64,000 bases of DNA from Maribacter algarum (ex Zhang et al. 2020) (GTDB lineage: Bacteria > Bacteroidota > Bacteroidia > Flavobacteriales > Flavobacteriaceae). Shown here piece by piece: positions 35,971 to 44,902 of the stretch. The notes below the pieces were generated by a model, which saw only the letters and a program-made list of their open reading frames with translations, searched no databases and had not been told where the DNA came from. A program made the translations under genes and the position numbers. The stretch spans positions 1,302,001 through 1,366,000 of the forward strand of contig NZ_VATY01000001.1 in NCBI RefSeq assembly GCF_005885635.1, written 5' to 3'. Position 1 is the stretch's first letter, and each line of letters starts with the position of its first letter.

Positions 35971-36636
35971 CTAGTGTCTTTCGATAAAACTAAATTCCAT
36001 TTCTCCCAATTTGGATAGGGCTTCCTTGGCTTGAATTAAACCTTCAACCGTTTTAAATTCAACATTTAGGGAAAGCTCGGCCATCTCATTAGATTGGTCA
36101 ATTCTTTTGATATCTACTTGGGAACAAAATTCCTTAAGTGTATTAATAATTTCGGTTTCGTTTACTTTTCCACTTCCACCGGCAATGGATAAAATCAAGT
36201 TTTGCTGTGCGTGCTTTTTCTTGTTTGAAGCTCCTGTTATTATTACAAACAATAAAACAAACAATACCCCGACCAAAGTGATGGTTTTTTGATCCGCCCC
36301 AAAACCTAAACCTATCGAAATTGCAATAAAGAAATAGGCAAGTTCCTCTGGTTCTTTAATAGCCGTTCGAAAACGAACGATAGATAATGCCCCCACCAAA
36401 CCAAGGGAAAGTGCTAATGATGATTTCACGATGGTTATGATAATCATTGTGGTGATACTTAATAAAACCAGGGTTTGTGCTAGTTTATTTCGATTAGACA
36501 ACGAAGCACCATATCGTGAATAGACGAAACTTAAAAGGTAAGCTGTAATCAAAGTCAACAACAGATTGATGAGAAAATCGACAATGGAAATATTCTCAGT
36601 ATTAAATTGGGATAGTAAATCGTTAAACTCGTTCAT
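35971..36636 (-). CDS. DUF4956-family membrane protein
   Basis: 221 residues. Four helices (about 20-40, 53-72, 76-86 with 96-112, 118-136) and a soluble C-terminal domain (about 145-221) resembling a ferredoxin-like fold. The signature GALSIVRFRTAIKEPEE lies at 82-98. The family regularly accompanies VTC-domain and CotH genes in bacteria. I suggest it is the membrane partner of the polyphosphate polymerase, but that is inference. Confidence 0.88.
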   Translation of the reverse strand: MNEFNDLLSQFNTENISIVDFLINLLLTLITAYLLSFVYSRYGASLSNRNKLAQTLVLLSITTMIIITIVKSSLALSLGLVGALSIVRFRTAIKEPEELAYFFIAISIGLGFGADQKTITLVGVLFVLLFVIITGASNKKKHAQQNLILSIAGGSGKVNETEIINTLKEFCSQVDIKRIDQSNEMAELSLNVEFKTVEGLIQAKEALSKLGEMEFSFIERH

Positions 36637-36661
36637 AATAGTTGGTTTGTTCTTCTATTTA

Positions 36662-37384
36662 TTATTCAGGAAAAGATTGAAAATTATTTACTCCGTTCAC
36701 ATATTTTGAGTTCTTGCTCAATCGAAACGGGAATTGAGCAGAAATGCTATTTGCTATACCATCGTCTTCTAGCCCGTATTTTAGTTCAACCACATTGAAT
36801 GGGTCTGACTGTGGCATTTTGCTAAAATTATTCATTCGTGTTTTGATATTTCTATAAAACACTTCGTAATCCAAGGTTATTCGAAACTTTTGGTTTGCAG
36901 AAATAAAATACCGCCTGGTATATGAATTAATCAACGTAGGGTTCAAACTGCGAACTATTTCGTAAATGGGTCTTGGAAGGTTTGAGTCATGGAATAATTT
37001 ACCCAAATCTCGACCAGTAATCGAACTGTCGAGTGTGAATGAATTCAAATCATAGGTCCATTTATCGCCAACCAATCCGTTTTTGATCTTGATTTCAAGC
37101 TTTGGATTTTTGATACTCCCCAAAATATCTTCGTACCATCGAATACGAACTTTTTGTCGGTCCGCGACGCCATCTACATTGTCAAAATAGTATTTGAAAT
37201 CGTTTGTATCGAAATAGATATTGTTTACCTGTCGTTCATGAAAAACTTCTCTAAAGTGTGCTGAATTGTCTTTAACAATCGCCACTAGTTCATTCAAATG
37301 CATTGATTTGGGAACGATATATTTTCTTTCGTACCGAAAGTTATTAGCGATTTTTAAAGCATGTTCTATCTGCTCTTCTATCAT
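36662..37384 (-). CDS. VTC-domain polyphosphate polymerase
   Basis: 240 residues covering one VTC tunnel domain: RYERKY (17-22), NIYFDT (55-60), RQKVRIRWY (76-84), LEIKIK (96-101) and VELKYG near 210. These Lys/Arg/Glu positions line the active tunnel in yeast Vtc4, which makes polyphosphate from ATP. It has no membrane helix, unlike eukaryotic Vtc4, so it presumably works with the DUF4956 protein encoded 25 bases downstream. It overlaps the upstream beta-helix gene by 4 bases. Confidence 0.9.
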   Translation of the reverse strand: MIEEQIEHALKIANNFRYERKYIVPKSMHLNELVAIVKDNSAHFREVFHERQVNNIYFDTNDFKYYFDNVDGVADRQKVRIRWYEDILGSIKNPKLEIKIKNGLVGDKWTYDLNSFTLDSSITGRDLGKLFHDSNLPRPIYEIVRSLNPTLINSYTRRYFISANQKFRITLDYEVFYRNIKTRMNNFSKMPQSDPFNVVELKYGLEDDGIANSISAQFPFRLSKNSKYVNGVNNFQSFPE

Positions 37385-40011
37385 TGTGTTTTCTTAACTC
37401 GCGTTTCCTTGCTATCTACACCAAATTCCACTCCGTACATCTGCTCTTTTACCGCTTCAATGGTTTCCGCTTGTTCGCCATTTAAAAGTAATGAAGATTT
37501 ATTCTCAATGAGGTATTCCGTTTCAACCTGAGTCATTTTTACATTATCAGCAGTGATATTTGAGGCACCAAACTCGGGTTTTTTTTGAAAGGCAGTAAAG
37601 CCTAATTTGGAGTTTGTAATTTTAGCACCCTGAACTTCCACTATAGACAAGTCCTTTCCGGCAACAGCAATTTCACATTGATCAATGGTAATTCTTTCAG
37701 CTTTCATTACACTATCCTCTCCGGCGCTCAGCGCCTTATCTCCAGCCTTGATAATTTTGAGGTCGTACATTTCTAATTTTGAGCCCGAAACGTCAACCGC
37801 ATCGTTTCCTAAATTTTCAAAAGTGCAGTTCGTCAATGTGCCTTGTACAAAATCCCCATCAAAAGCATCTGATTGTGTATTGCGAAAAGTAGTATTCTTC
37901 ATAGTGAAGTGGGTTCGAATGATGTTCAAGCCATCTTCACAGCTGTTATCGGCAATTAGAACATGGTCTAAATTAACCGGGCTTTCATAAAAAACAACCG
38001 CGCCTGTCAAATCCCATAAACCATGTGTCTGATTGGTTAGATTATCAAATTCTACGTAATTCAATTCTGAGGTTTCCTTTGCGCTGACCACAAAAATGCC
38101 CTGTCCTTTTCTATCGGAAGAATGTATTTTAATCGGCTTCTCTTTTGAGCCTTGAAAATTAAGCGGGGATTTCGAGATTATTTTTCCACCAGATTTGATG
38201 TCTATTTGCAATCCAGATTTGGCATTAACCACATAACCTGCCGGAAGTAGTAAAGGTGAACTCAAAACAATAGAATCCGAAGCAAACTTAATTTCTTTGT
38301 TTTCCTCATCAATAGCTATAAATTCAAATTGGGATAGGTCGCTATTTACGCGCAATAAATCATCATCTTCAGACAATTCATCCAAATCCTTAAAAGGAGT
38401 TATTTCATTGTACTTCACTCCAAATGTTCCCACCAAACGATACCCTACGGAAAGACTGAAAATGTCTTTTTCAAAAACGAAACCTGTGGTTTTCTTTTTC
38501 TTTTGGACAAATAAATTATCATAACTATCTGGAAGACTAAAGACAACTTTTGTTTTTTCCGAAGGCATTATTATAAGATTCTCGATAGGAGGTCCCGTGA
38601 TGAACTTTTCTTGTTTATAGGATAATTCCTCAACCTCAAGAGGAAAGTTGGTCAGGTTCTGGATCTCAACTTCTATTTGGTTCTCATCATACCGCACTAA
38701 AGCCATTTTGGTAATTGTAGAAGGGTTCAAAGACTTTTCAAGAACCAACTTGTTATGCTGAAAAAGTTCCATTTCAAAGAGGTTCTTTGGATTGTTTTGA
38801 TGAGTGACTTCCAATATTTCTTTGAGTTCTCGTCGATTTTTAGACACCAATTCCTGAACGTCTTGTAGCGTCGCCATCTGTGCTAATTGTTGCGCGTATT
38901 GCTCGGCAAAAGTAATATCTTGAATTTTCAAGTTTTTGATATATGTATTCAGACGGCCTAAATCTTTAGTGACATGAAAGGGTTCAAGTAAACCGGTTTT
39001 TTCATTATAGTTGAGGTACAGACTATTATTCGTGCGATTAGAATAGAGGCTTAGTAAGGAGTAATAAGTTGCTAATTTTTCGATATCAAAAACTTCTTCA
39101 AATTCATGCCCTCCCTCGATGTAGACCATAAATTTCGGGGTAATGAGTAGATTGTCTAAATTCAGATATTCGACCTCAGGAACACTTTTTCGCTGCGTAA
39201 GACTTTCCCAAAAAGAAATATCATCTTCGATGTAAACTAACTGCAAGCCCTTTTCCTTTAAATAAGCATTGAAAGATTCCGAATTTTTTAGCACATCCGT
39301 TTCTTTAAAGTTTTCCCCAGCAGATATATACGGAATCCTGTTGTTTCCTAAAGTCTTTGCGAATAGAAGTTCATAAGCCGACGTTTCCGTATTTAATCCA
39401 ATGGTCAATGAGTCTATTTTACCCTGTTCTTTTATTCTTGACTGGATTACTTCTTTTGAGGAAAGTATGCTGTTATCTATGGTCGGGATGGCTGTTTGCC
39501 AATTTTTAGTGTAAGGAACAATTTTAGCTATCTCAATGTTAGGAAGCACTTGTTTCGCAACATAATAATTTAGACCATTATGCGAGTAAGTAATGGTATT
39601 TGCGGAATAGGTAATATACTTTCTTTCACCCTTTTTCCTTTCTGTGGGGTAGATATCTAAACGGATAGATTCAATCAAAGTATCATTTGGAGTCGCTTTT
39701 TTTATTAAAACTACTTCGCGATATATTTTATTCTGGAAAAAGTGGGCGTCAAATTTTAAAGCCTTGATTCTCTCAAAACGTCCTTGGGTTGAATCAAGAA
39801 TGATATCTATTGGCTCGTCTCTAGTAAACCTCTCATAAGGCTCAGGAAGCTGCTCAAACGAATTATTATAACTCAGGGTATGGTCAAATATAGAATCGGA
39901 AACATTGTTTTTAATGCTATTCTTTGATTTAAATGCAAACAGGCCTATGACCAAAACGATTAGCCCTAGAATGAGGTAAAGTTCTTTGTTTTTAAAATGA
40001 GGTTGATTCAT
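37381..40011 (-). CDS. Membrane-anchored protein with degenerate CotH-like segment and beta-helix domain
   Basis: 876 residues from the ATG at 40011; a TTG at 40044 would add 11. N-terminal anchor about 9-28. A middle part contains FDIEKLATYYSLLSLY (about 308-323) and LLEPFH (about 341-346), which align by eye with FDVEKTAKF and IEPVAF of the CotH-like neighbour but lack its DGN. Residues about 595-830 are a right-handed beta-helix with short Asn/Asp-rich turns. It may bind a surface polymer. It is the first gene of the VTC/DUF4956/CotH/pyrophosphatase unit. Confidence 0.75.
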   Translation of the reverse strand: MNQPHFKNKELYLILGLIVLVIGLFAFKSKNSIKNNVSDSIFDHTLSYNNSFEQLPEPYERFTRDEPIDIILDSTQGRFERIKALKFDAHFFQNKIYREVVLIKKATPNDTLIESIRLDIYPTERKKGERKYITYSANTITYSHNGLNYYVAKQVLPNIEIAKIVPYTKNWQTAIPTIDNSILSSKEVIQSRIKEQGKIDSLTIGLNTETSAYELLFAKTLGNNRIPYISAGENFKETDVLKNSESFNAYLKEKGLQLVYIEDDISFWESLTQRKSVPEVEYLNLDNLLITPKFMVYIEGGHEFEEVFDIEKLATYYSLLSLYSNRTNNSLYLNYNEKTGLLEPFHVTKDLGRLNTYIKNLKIQDITFAEQYAQQLAQMATLQDVQELVSKNRRELKEILEVTHQNNPKNLFEMELFQHNKLVLEKSLNPSTITKMALVRYDENQIEVEIQNLTNFPLEVEELSYKQEKFITGPPIENLIIMPSEKTKVVFSLPDSYDNLFVQKKKKTTGFVFEKDIFSLSVGYRLVGTFGVKYNEITPFKDLDELSEDDDLLRVNSDLSQFEFIAIDEENKEIKFASDSIVLSSPLLLPAGYVVNAKSGLQIDIKSGGKIISKSPLNFQGSKEKPIKIHSSDRKGQGIFVVSAKETSELNYVEFDNLTNQTHGLWDLTGAVVFYESPVNLDHVLIADNSCEDGLNIIRTHFTMKNTTFRNTQSDAFDGDFVQGTLTNCTFENLGNDAVDVSGSKLEMYDLKIIKAGDKALSAGEDSVMKAERITIDQCEIAVAGKDLSIVEVQGAKITNSKLGFTAFQKKPEFGASNITADNVKMTQVETEYLIENKSSLLLNGEQAETIEAVKEQMYGVEFGVDSKETRVKKTQ

Positions 40012-40098
40012 AAGAAAGCAACTCCTTACGGAATTGAGATTCAAGGTTTCTTTCGGGGTGGAAAGTTACACAAACTTTAGCCTAATGTCAATTGAGGT

Positions 40099-40863
40099 CT
40101 ATTTCAGAAGTTCTTTGATTTCCTCTCTATTGGGGTAGTTAATAAGCACTGCCTTGTACTTTCCCTTGAAAACAAAAAGACTGCCTGCCGCCACGCCAAT
40201 TACCTTATATTTTTTGATAATTCCTTTAATATCATCCAAAGTTCCTGCTCCGCCTAACACCGTCATTGGAAGGTTGATAGCAGAACGAATCATATCAATC
40301 AACTTACCATCATACCCTTTCATTATACCGTCGTTATCAATTGAATTTACCACGATTTCTCCAGCACCCAATGCTTCAAACTGCTTTGCTAACTCTTTTG
40401 GGTCCTTTCCTGTGGATTTTGTTCCGTTGTGCGTATATACCTGATACTTCCCAAAAAGACCTTTCTTTTTGACATCTAGCACTACTATCACACTCTGAAC
40501 TCCGACAGCTTTTGCAATTTCCGTTACCAAGTTAGGGTTTGCTATCACAGCAGAACTCAAGGCAACTTTTTCAGCTCCTAGATGAATGATTTTTTTGGCA
40601 TGCTCAACGGTTTTAACTCCGCCCCCATAACACAAAGGCATTCGAGATTCATTCGCCAGATTTTCTATCATCTTGAAATCGGGTTCACGCCCTTCTTTGG
40701 TGGCGTCAATATCAAGAACAATCAATTCATCGACTTCCTTTTCATTGAAAATCTTAACGGCATTGATGGGATCCCCAACATATTTACCTTCTTTAAACTG
40801 AACCGTCTTGACAAGGCCTTTGTTTCGAACCAATAAACAGGGAATTATACGAGACCTTAGCAT
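40099..40863 (-). CDS. hisF: HisF-like cyclase of acetamidino-sugar synthesis
   Basis: 254 residues, (beta/alpha)8 barrel with catalytic-type Asp in VLDIDATKEG and VLDVKKKG and phosphate loops VLGGAGTL and GVAAGSLF. Its place next to HisH and an N-acetyl-sugar amidotransferase shows it is the HisF2/AglZ-type paralogue rather than the histidine enzyme. It pairs with HisH to channel ammonia that WbpG uses to turn an acetamido group into acetamidino. It is the last gene of the operon. Confidence 0.9.
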   Translation of the reverse strand: MLRSRIIPCLLVRNKGLVKTVQFKEGKYVGDPINAVKIFNEKEVDELIVLDIDATKEGREPDFKMIENLANESRMPLCYGGGVKTVEHAKKIIHLGAEKVALSSAVIANPNLVTEIAKAVGVQSVIVVLDVKKKGLFGKYQVYTHNGTKSTGKDPKELAKQFEALGAGEIVVNSIDNDGIMKGYDGKLIDMIRSAINLPMTVLGGAGTLDDIKGIIKKYKVIGVAAGSLFVFKGKYKAVLINYPNREEIKELLK

Positions 40864-40866
40864 AGC

Positions 40867-41481
40867 TTATAAGTTTGCAAAATTTTTAAATAATTGAACT
40901 CCATTACTATGGCTTTTCTCGGGATGGAATTGCATTCCAAATACATTATCATTATTAACTGCGGATGAGTATTCAAGTCCGTAGTAGGTACTTGCCAGTC
41001 TATTTTCTATTGAAGTACAAGAGAAGTAATAGGTATGTAAAAAATAAAAACCCCTTTCGAAATCGATATTCTCAAAAATAGGATGCTCTTTTGTCGGATT
41101 GATACTATTCCAACCCAAATGTGGTATATGTGGCTTTTCTTCAAAAAACAAACTATCGAACTTTTTCACATGACCATCAACATAGCCCAAGCCAGATAAT
41201 TTCCCCTCATCACTACTTTTGGCCAAAATTTGCATGCCAACACAGATCCCCATTACAGGAATCTTCTTTTCTAATACCAATCGGTCTAATTCTGTCTGAA
41301 AGCCAGAATCTAATAACTCTTGCATGGTTTCATCGAAAGCACCAACGCCTGGCAGGATAAGTTTGGTCGAATCTGAAAGTTCTTCGGGAGTACTAGCTAC
41401 AAAACATTCAATATTTAATTGCTTATAGATATTAAGAATGGCTTGAATATTCCCCGAGCCGTAATTAACGATTTTTATCAT
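40867..41481 (-). CDS. hisH: HisH-like glutamine amidotransferase of acetamidino-sugar synthesis
   Basis: 204 residues, class I glutamine amidotransferase. The nucleophile Cys is in VMGICVGMQIL (about 74-84) and the His-Glu pair in MQFHPEKSH near the C-terminus. It releases ammonia for HisF. It overlaps the WbpG-like gene by 4 bases and is 3 bases from hisF. No other histidine genes are nearby, supporting the sugar pathway. Confidence 0.9.
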   Translation of the reverse strand: MIKIVNYGSGNIQAILNIYKQLNIECFVASTPEELSDSTKLILPGVGAFDETMQELLDSGFQTELDRLVLEKKIPVMGICVGMQILAKSSDEGKLSGLGYVDGHVKKFDSLFFEEKPHIPHLGWNSINPTKEHPIFENIDFERGFYFLHTYYFSCTSIENRLASTYYGLEYSSAVNNDNVFGMQFHPEKSHSNGVQLFKNFANL

Positions 41482-42629
41482 CGTTTTCCTCCTTTTTCAA
41501 GTCCGACCATTCGCATCACTCTTGCTCCTATATTATAAATACTATCTTGTGACTTATAATCTTTGTAGGTTTTATTAGGGGCGTCCATATAGCTCTGTAG
41601 TTCTTCCACTGATATTCCCAATTTGTTTGCTATAAATTCAAAGTCTTGTTTTATGGTTTCAGGGTCATAGGCCGGTGTTTTAAGTTCCTCCAAGGCTTCT
41701 TCCCTTGTCATCTGATCGGTCAGTATCAAACTTGAATACTGCACTTTTCTAGTGTCGAAACCAAACTTTTTTGGTAGCCAATAGGCTTCATAAAATCGGG
41801 TAAAACGCGATTCAAAGTGTTTTTGTGGATACTTTTGATATCCGTAGTTATCCACTAAAAACTGCATGGCTTCTTCTTTATGATAGGGAATATAGTCCAA
41901 CGGGCGAATCAATTTAATCCCTTTGAAATAAGGCAAATAGACCTTATGCCACAGAATATTGGTGACGGGGTAGTCTTTCAATGTTCCTGTGCCATGTTTT
42001 TTATGAATATCCCGTAATTGAATAGAGTCTGATTGGTAATACATCCACTCTAAAGGATTGCGAACACATTCCGTAGAATAATTTCCGCCTGTTAGAATGT
42101 ATTTGATTTTATGCTTCGATGCAAACTTATACATAGTGGCAAAAAAGGCGTGGTCTTGAGGGGTGTCTACATGAGAAACTCCTGATTTGAAAAATGAGAG
42201 TTGTAAATCTTTCATTTCTTCCCAGTTGATTACCTCTGTATATAGATCTAATCCCAATCCATCTACCAAACGCTCGATATTATTAACGGCAACCTGCGAA
42301 TTCCAACCTGCATCAACATGAAAAACCAAGGGACGTAACCCATACTTTTCTTTCATGGCATACAGAAGAAAGGAGCTGTCGATACCACCACTCATACCCA
42401 TTAAACAGTCAAAATCTTTGCCTCTCCCTTCTTTCTTAATTTTAGCCACTATTTCCTTTAGGGCTTTATCACCCCGTTCATCAGTATGCCATTTGGGTAA
42501 AATGTCTTGAAAGTAGGTATTGCAATGGTCACAAACCCCATTTTCATCAAAAACGATTTTCGAATCCGTGGTATCCATCACGCAATTTGTACATATTTGG
42601 TATTCTCTGTTATTCATGGTCATCTTCAT
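41478..42629 (-). CDS. wbpG: N-acetyl sugar amidotransferase (WbpG/PseA-like)
   Basis: 383 residues. Two CxxC pairs near the N-terminus (CTNC, CDHC) suggest zinc; the PP-loop ATPase motif is MGMSGGIDSSFLLYA (about 81-95). The family uses ATP and ammonia from HisH/HisF to convert a sugar N-acetyl to an acetamidino group. The start at 42629 overlaps the epimerase stop (ATGA); Met5 is an alternative start. Confidence 0.9.
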   Translation of the reverse strand: MKMTMNNREYQICTNCVMDTTDSKIVFDENGVCDHCNTYFQDILPKWHTDERGDKALKEIVAKIKKEGRGKDFDCLMGMSGGIDSSFLLYAMKEKYGLRPLVFHVDAGWNSQVAVNNIERLVDGLGLDLYTEVINWEEMKDLQLSFFKSGVSHVDTPQDHAFFATMYKFASKHKIKYILTGGNYSTECVRNPLEWMYYQSDSIQLRDIHKKHGTGTLKDYPVTNILWHKVYLPYFKGIKLIRPLDYIPYHKEEAMQFLVDNYGYQKYPQKHFESRFTRFYEAYWLPKKFGFDTRKVQYSSLILTDQMTREEALEELKTPAYDPETIKQDFEFIANKLGISVEELQSYMDAPNKTYKDYKSQDSIYNIGARVMRMVGLEKGGKR

Positions 42630-43690
42630 TTCGAAAGGAAACTCTCTATTTTTTTGGCTATTAAATGAGCAGAATTACCTTTTCCGTATGGTTCTATTGT
42701 CTTAACAAAAGGTTTTTTAATTAAGATATTATAACTCTCCAATATTTTATCTTCATCCGCACCAGCTAAAATATTGAAGTTGTATTCAACCATTTCAACC
42801 CACTCGGTTTCATCTCTCGTAGTAACGCAATATTTACCGAAAAAGAAAGCTTCTTTTTGCAAGCCACCGCTATCAGTGATAACAAGGTTTGCGTACTTTA
42901 TAAGATTAACCATTTTTAAATATCCCACAGGTTCCAAAATTTTAAAGTTTACCTGTAGGTCAAGGTTATCTATTATTTTTCTTGTTCTTGGATGTAGTGG
43001 AACAACAACTGAAATATCTTCATTGATTTTGTTCAAGGCCGAAATAATTCCTGTTAATCTGGAAACATCATCGGTGTTTTCTGCTCTGTGAATTGTTGAA
43101 AGAACATAATCATTTTCAATAGCTCTTTCCTTAATTGACTTTGCATAGTGCAATGCTCCATCGTACATAACATCCCCTACATTCAACACCTCACAATCAA
43201 TAGTATCAAAACCTTCCTTTTTCAGATTTTCAACAGCATTCTCGGTTGGGCAAAATAATAGGTCACTAATTCTATCTGTTAGAATACGATTGATTTCCTC
43301 AGGCATTTTTATATTGAAACTTCGTAATCCTGCTTCTACATGAGCTATTGGAATATGGAGTTTTTTGGCAGCCAATGCACCCGCCAAAGTAGAATTTGTA
43401 TCGCCATATACCAACACTATACTCGGTTTTTCAGCTATTAAAATTTCTTCTATCTCTTTGAGCATCTGTCCGGTCATTGCACCATGACCTTTATTATTTA
43501 CATCCAGTCTGAAATCAGGCTTCGGAATACCCATTTCTTCAAAAAAAACATCCGACATGTTCACATCGTAATGCTGTCCCGTATGTAGTATTTTCTCTTC
43601 TAGGTTTGAATTGCTTGCTTTTAAAGCTCTGGAAACTGTGGCAGCTTTAACAAATTGTGGGCGAGCGCCAAGCACTGTTATTATTTTCAT
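42626..43690 (-). CDS. wbpI: Non-hydrolysing UDP-sugar 2-epimerase (WbpI/WecB family)
   Basis: 354 residues: VLGARPQFVKAATVS, the His pair HTGQHYD, GDTNSTLAGALAA, HVEAGLRSF and DSGGLQKEAFF. By eye it resembles WbpI (UDP-GlcNAc(3NAc)A 2-epimerase) more than WecB, and the adjacent WbpG/HisH/HisF genes support this. WecB (UDP-GlcNAc to UDP-ManNAc) remains possible. It heads the operon wbpI-wbpG-hisH-hisF, with a promoter-like box and palindrome upstream. Confidence 0.9.
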   Translation of the reverse strand: MKIITVLGARPQFVKAATVSRALKASNSNLEEKILHTGQHYDVNMSDVFFEEMGIPKPDFRLDVNNKGHGAMTGQMLKEIEEILIAEKPSIVLVYGDTNSTLAGALAAKKLHIPIAHVEAGLRSFNIKMPEEINRILTDRISDLLFCPTENAVENLKKEGFDTIDCEVLNVGDVMYDGALHYAKSIKERAIENDYVLSTIHRAENTDDVSRLTGIISALNKINEDISVVVPLHPRTRKIIDNLDLQVNFKILEPVGYLKMVNLIKYANLVITDSGGLQKEAFFFGKYCVTTRDETEWVEMVEYNFNILAGADEDKILESYNILIKKPFVKTIEPYGKGNSAHLIAKKIESFLSK

Positions 43691-43739
43691 GTGTATTTTA
43701 CAGTCTTTTTAATCGAGGGCTCTTTTGTAATTTTATCTT

Positions 43740-43766
43740 ATTTGAGTCAAATGTGTTTCAAAAATA
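43740..43766 (-). promoter_or_regulatory. Candidate promoter and operator upstream of wbpI
   Basis: On the minus strand a TATTTTTG box (43766-43759) is followed after 6 bases by the palindrome ATTTGA-C-TCAAAT (43752-43740), which would overlap the transcription start. No -33 element at 19 bases. Confidence 0.4.
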
Positions 43767-43831
43767 GGATATCTCGGCGTATTTTGTTCTCAAACCCTTC
43801 ATTTTACTTCTACAGGGGAATGAATCGCAAA

Positions 43832-44899
43832 TCAACTTTCAATAAGCTCCTTTAAAACATTCCAACGAATTGATTTGTAGTGATCTTTTAAAAAGGTTTC
43901 GATGTCCGGTTGTATTTCATAGAAATTCTCATGAAAAAAGGCCAAAGTATCTACATATTCTCCTGCGGTTTTATTTGTTCTAATAATGGTTTTGGAAGAT
44001 CTAATCAAATTTCTAAGGTCTGCATAAGCCAGCGGCAGGCCTAAAGAAAGTAGATTAAACGCCCGATTACTTACCGTGGTCGCCTGAACGTTCCCTAAAG
44101 TTGCATCATAGGGTAAAATGGAGCAAAAGACATCATCCACTTCGAGTTCCTCTATCTTACTATAGGGCACATATGAGAAAGTAGTATAGGTGTTTTTCAA
44201 ATGGGCAACCATTTTTTCGTCGCTTTTACGAATTGTGGGCCCAACAAACCTGAAGTTATATGGGGTGTTTTTAATTATCGCTTCGGTGACTTCCCAGTTT
44301 AATCTTCCAACAAAGCCAAAATATAAAACCGTATTTCGTCGCCCATTTTCTAATGGTCTCATATAAGTTCTTTGGCTCCATGGAAAAAACAGAGTCACAT
44401 TATCTTGATAGCTGTTCAACTTGTCATAAAGAGGATAGGAAACCGTTAGGACATGGTCTGAGTTTTGACATGTTTTTCGAATCTGGTTTCTAATCTGCTT
44501 GGTCATTCCGAATTTGGCTTGCGCTTCAAAATCATCTTCCATCATGGTAATGATTTTTTTACCTGGAGCAAGTTTCTTAAGAAATGAATAGTTATAGCTG
44601 AAGTTCATTATAAAGTCAAACTCCAACTTTTTCATGATTTTCTTAAGGTAGAATTTTACCAAACTATTATTCAATTTCTGAATGAGGGGGAAGTACCTCA
44701 ATTGATGGTGTATCAACTGCGCATGAGAATAAAAATCAATGCCTTCTTCTTTTCTATGTTTGATGAAAATACTCTTATAGCTATTTTTCTCAACGAAAGT
44801 AATGCTGTATCCTTCCTCCTTTAGCAAACGCGTAATTTGATGCCGGATTCTTGGAGGTTCGCTCCAATCTGTTTTTGTTAGTATCAGGACTTTTTTCAT
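43832..44899 (-). CDS. Glycosyltransferase, GT-B type
   Basis: 355 residues. N-terminal VLILTKTDWSEPPRIRHQI and the C-terminal donor part (FVGRLNWEVTEAIIKN, FNLLSLGLPLAYADLRNL) point to a Rossmann-type GT-B enzyme, loosely family 1/4. The acceptor and donor are not deducible. It is the only transferase gene in the wzx-wzy section, 3 bases after the polymerase-like gene. Confidence 0.75.
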   Translation of the reverse strand: MKKVLILTKTDWSEPPRIRHQITRLLKEEGYSITFVEKNSYKSIFIKHRKEEGIDFYSHAQLIHHQLRYFPLIQKLNNSLVKFYLKKIMKKLEFDFIMNFSYNYSFLKKLAPGKKIITMMEDDFEAQAKFGMTKQIRNQIRKTCQNSDHVLTVSYPLYDKLNSYQDNVTLFFPWSQRTYMRPLENGRRNTVLYFGFVGRLNWEVTEAIIKNTPYNFRFVGPTIRKSDEKMVAHLKNTYTTFSYVPYSKIEELEVDDVFCSILPYDATLGNVQATTVSNRAFNLLSLGLPLAYADLRNLIRSSKTIIRTNKTAGEYVDTLAFFHENFYEIQPDIETFLKDHYKSIRWNVLKELIES

Positions 44900-44902
44900 T
44901 GA

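Noticed and set aside
40099-41481. hisF and hisH as part of a histidine operon
   Set aside because: No other his genes; the WbpG-like amidotransferase and WbpI-like epimerase overlap them, pointing to the sugar pathway.
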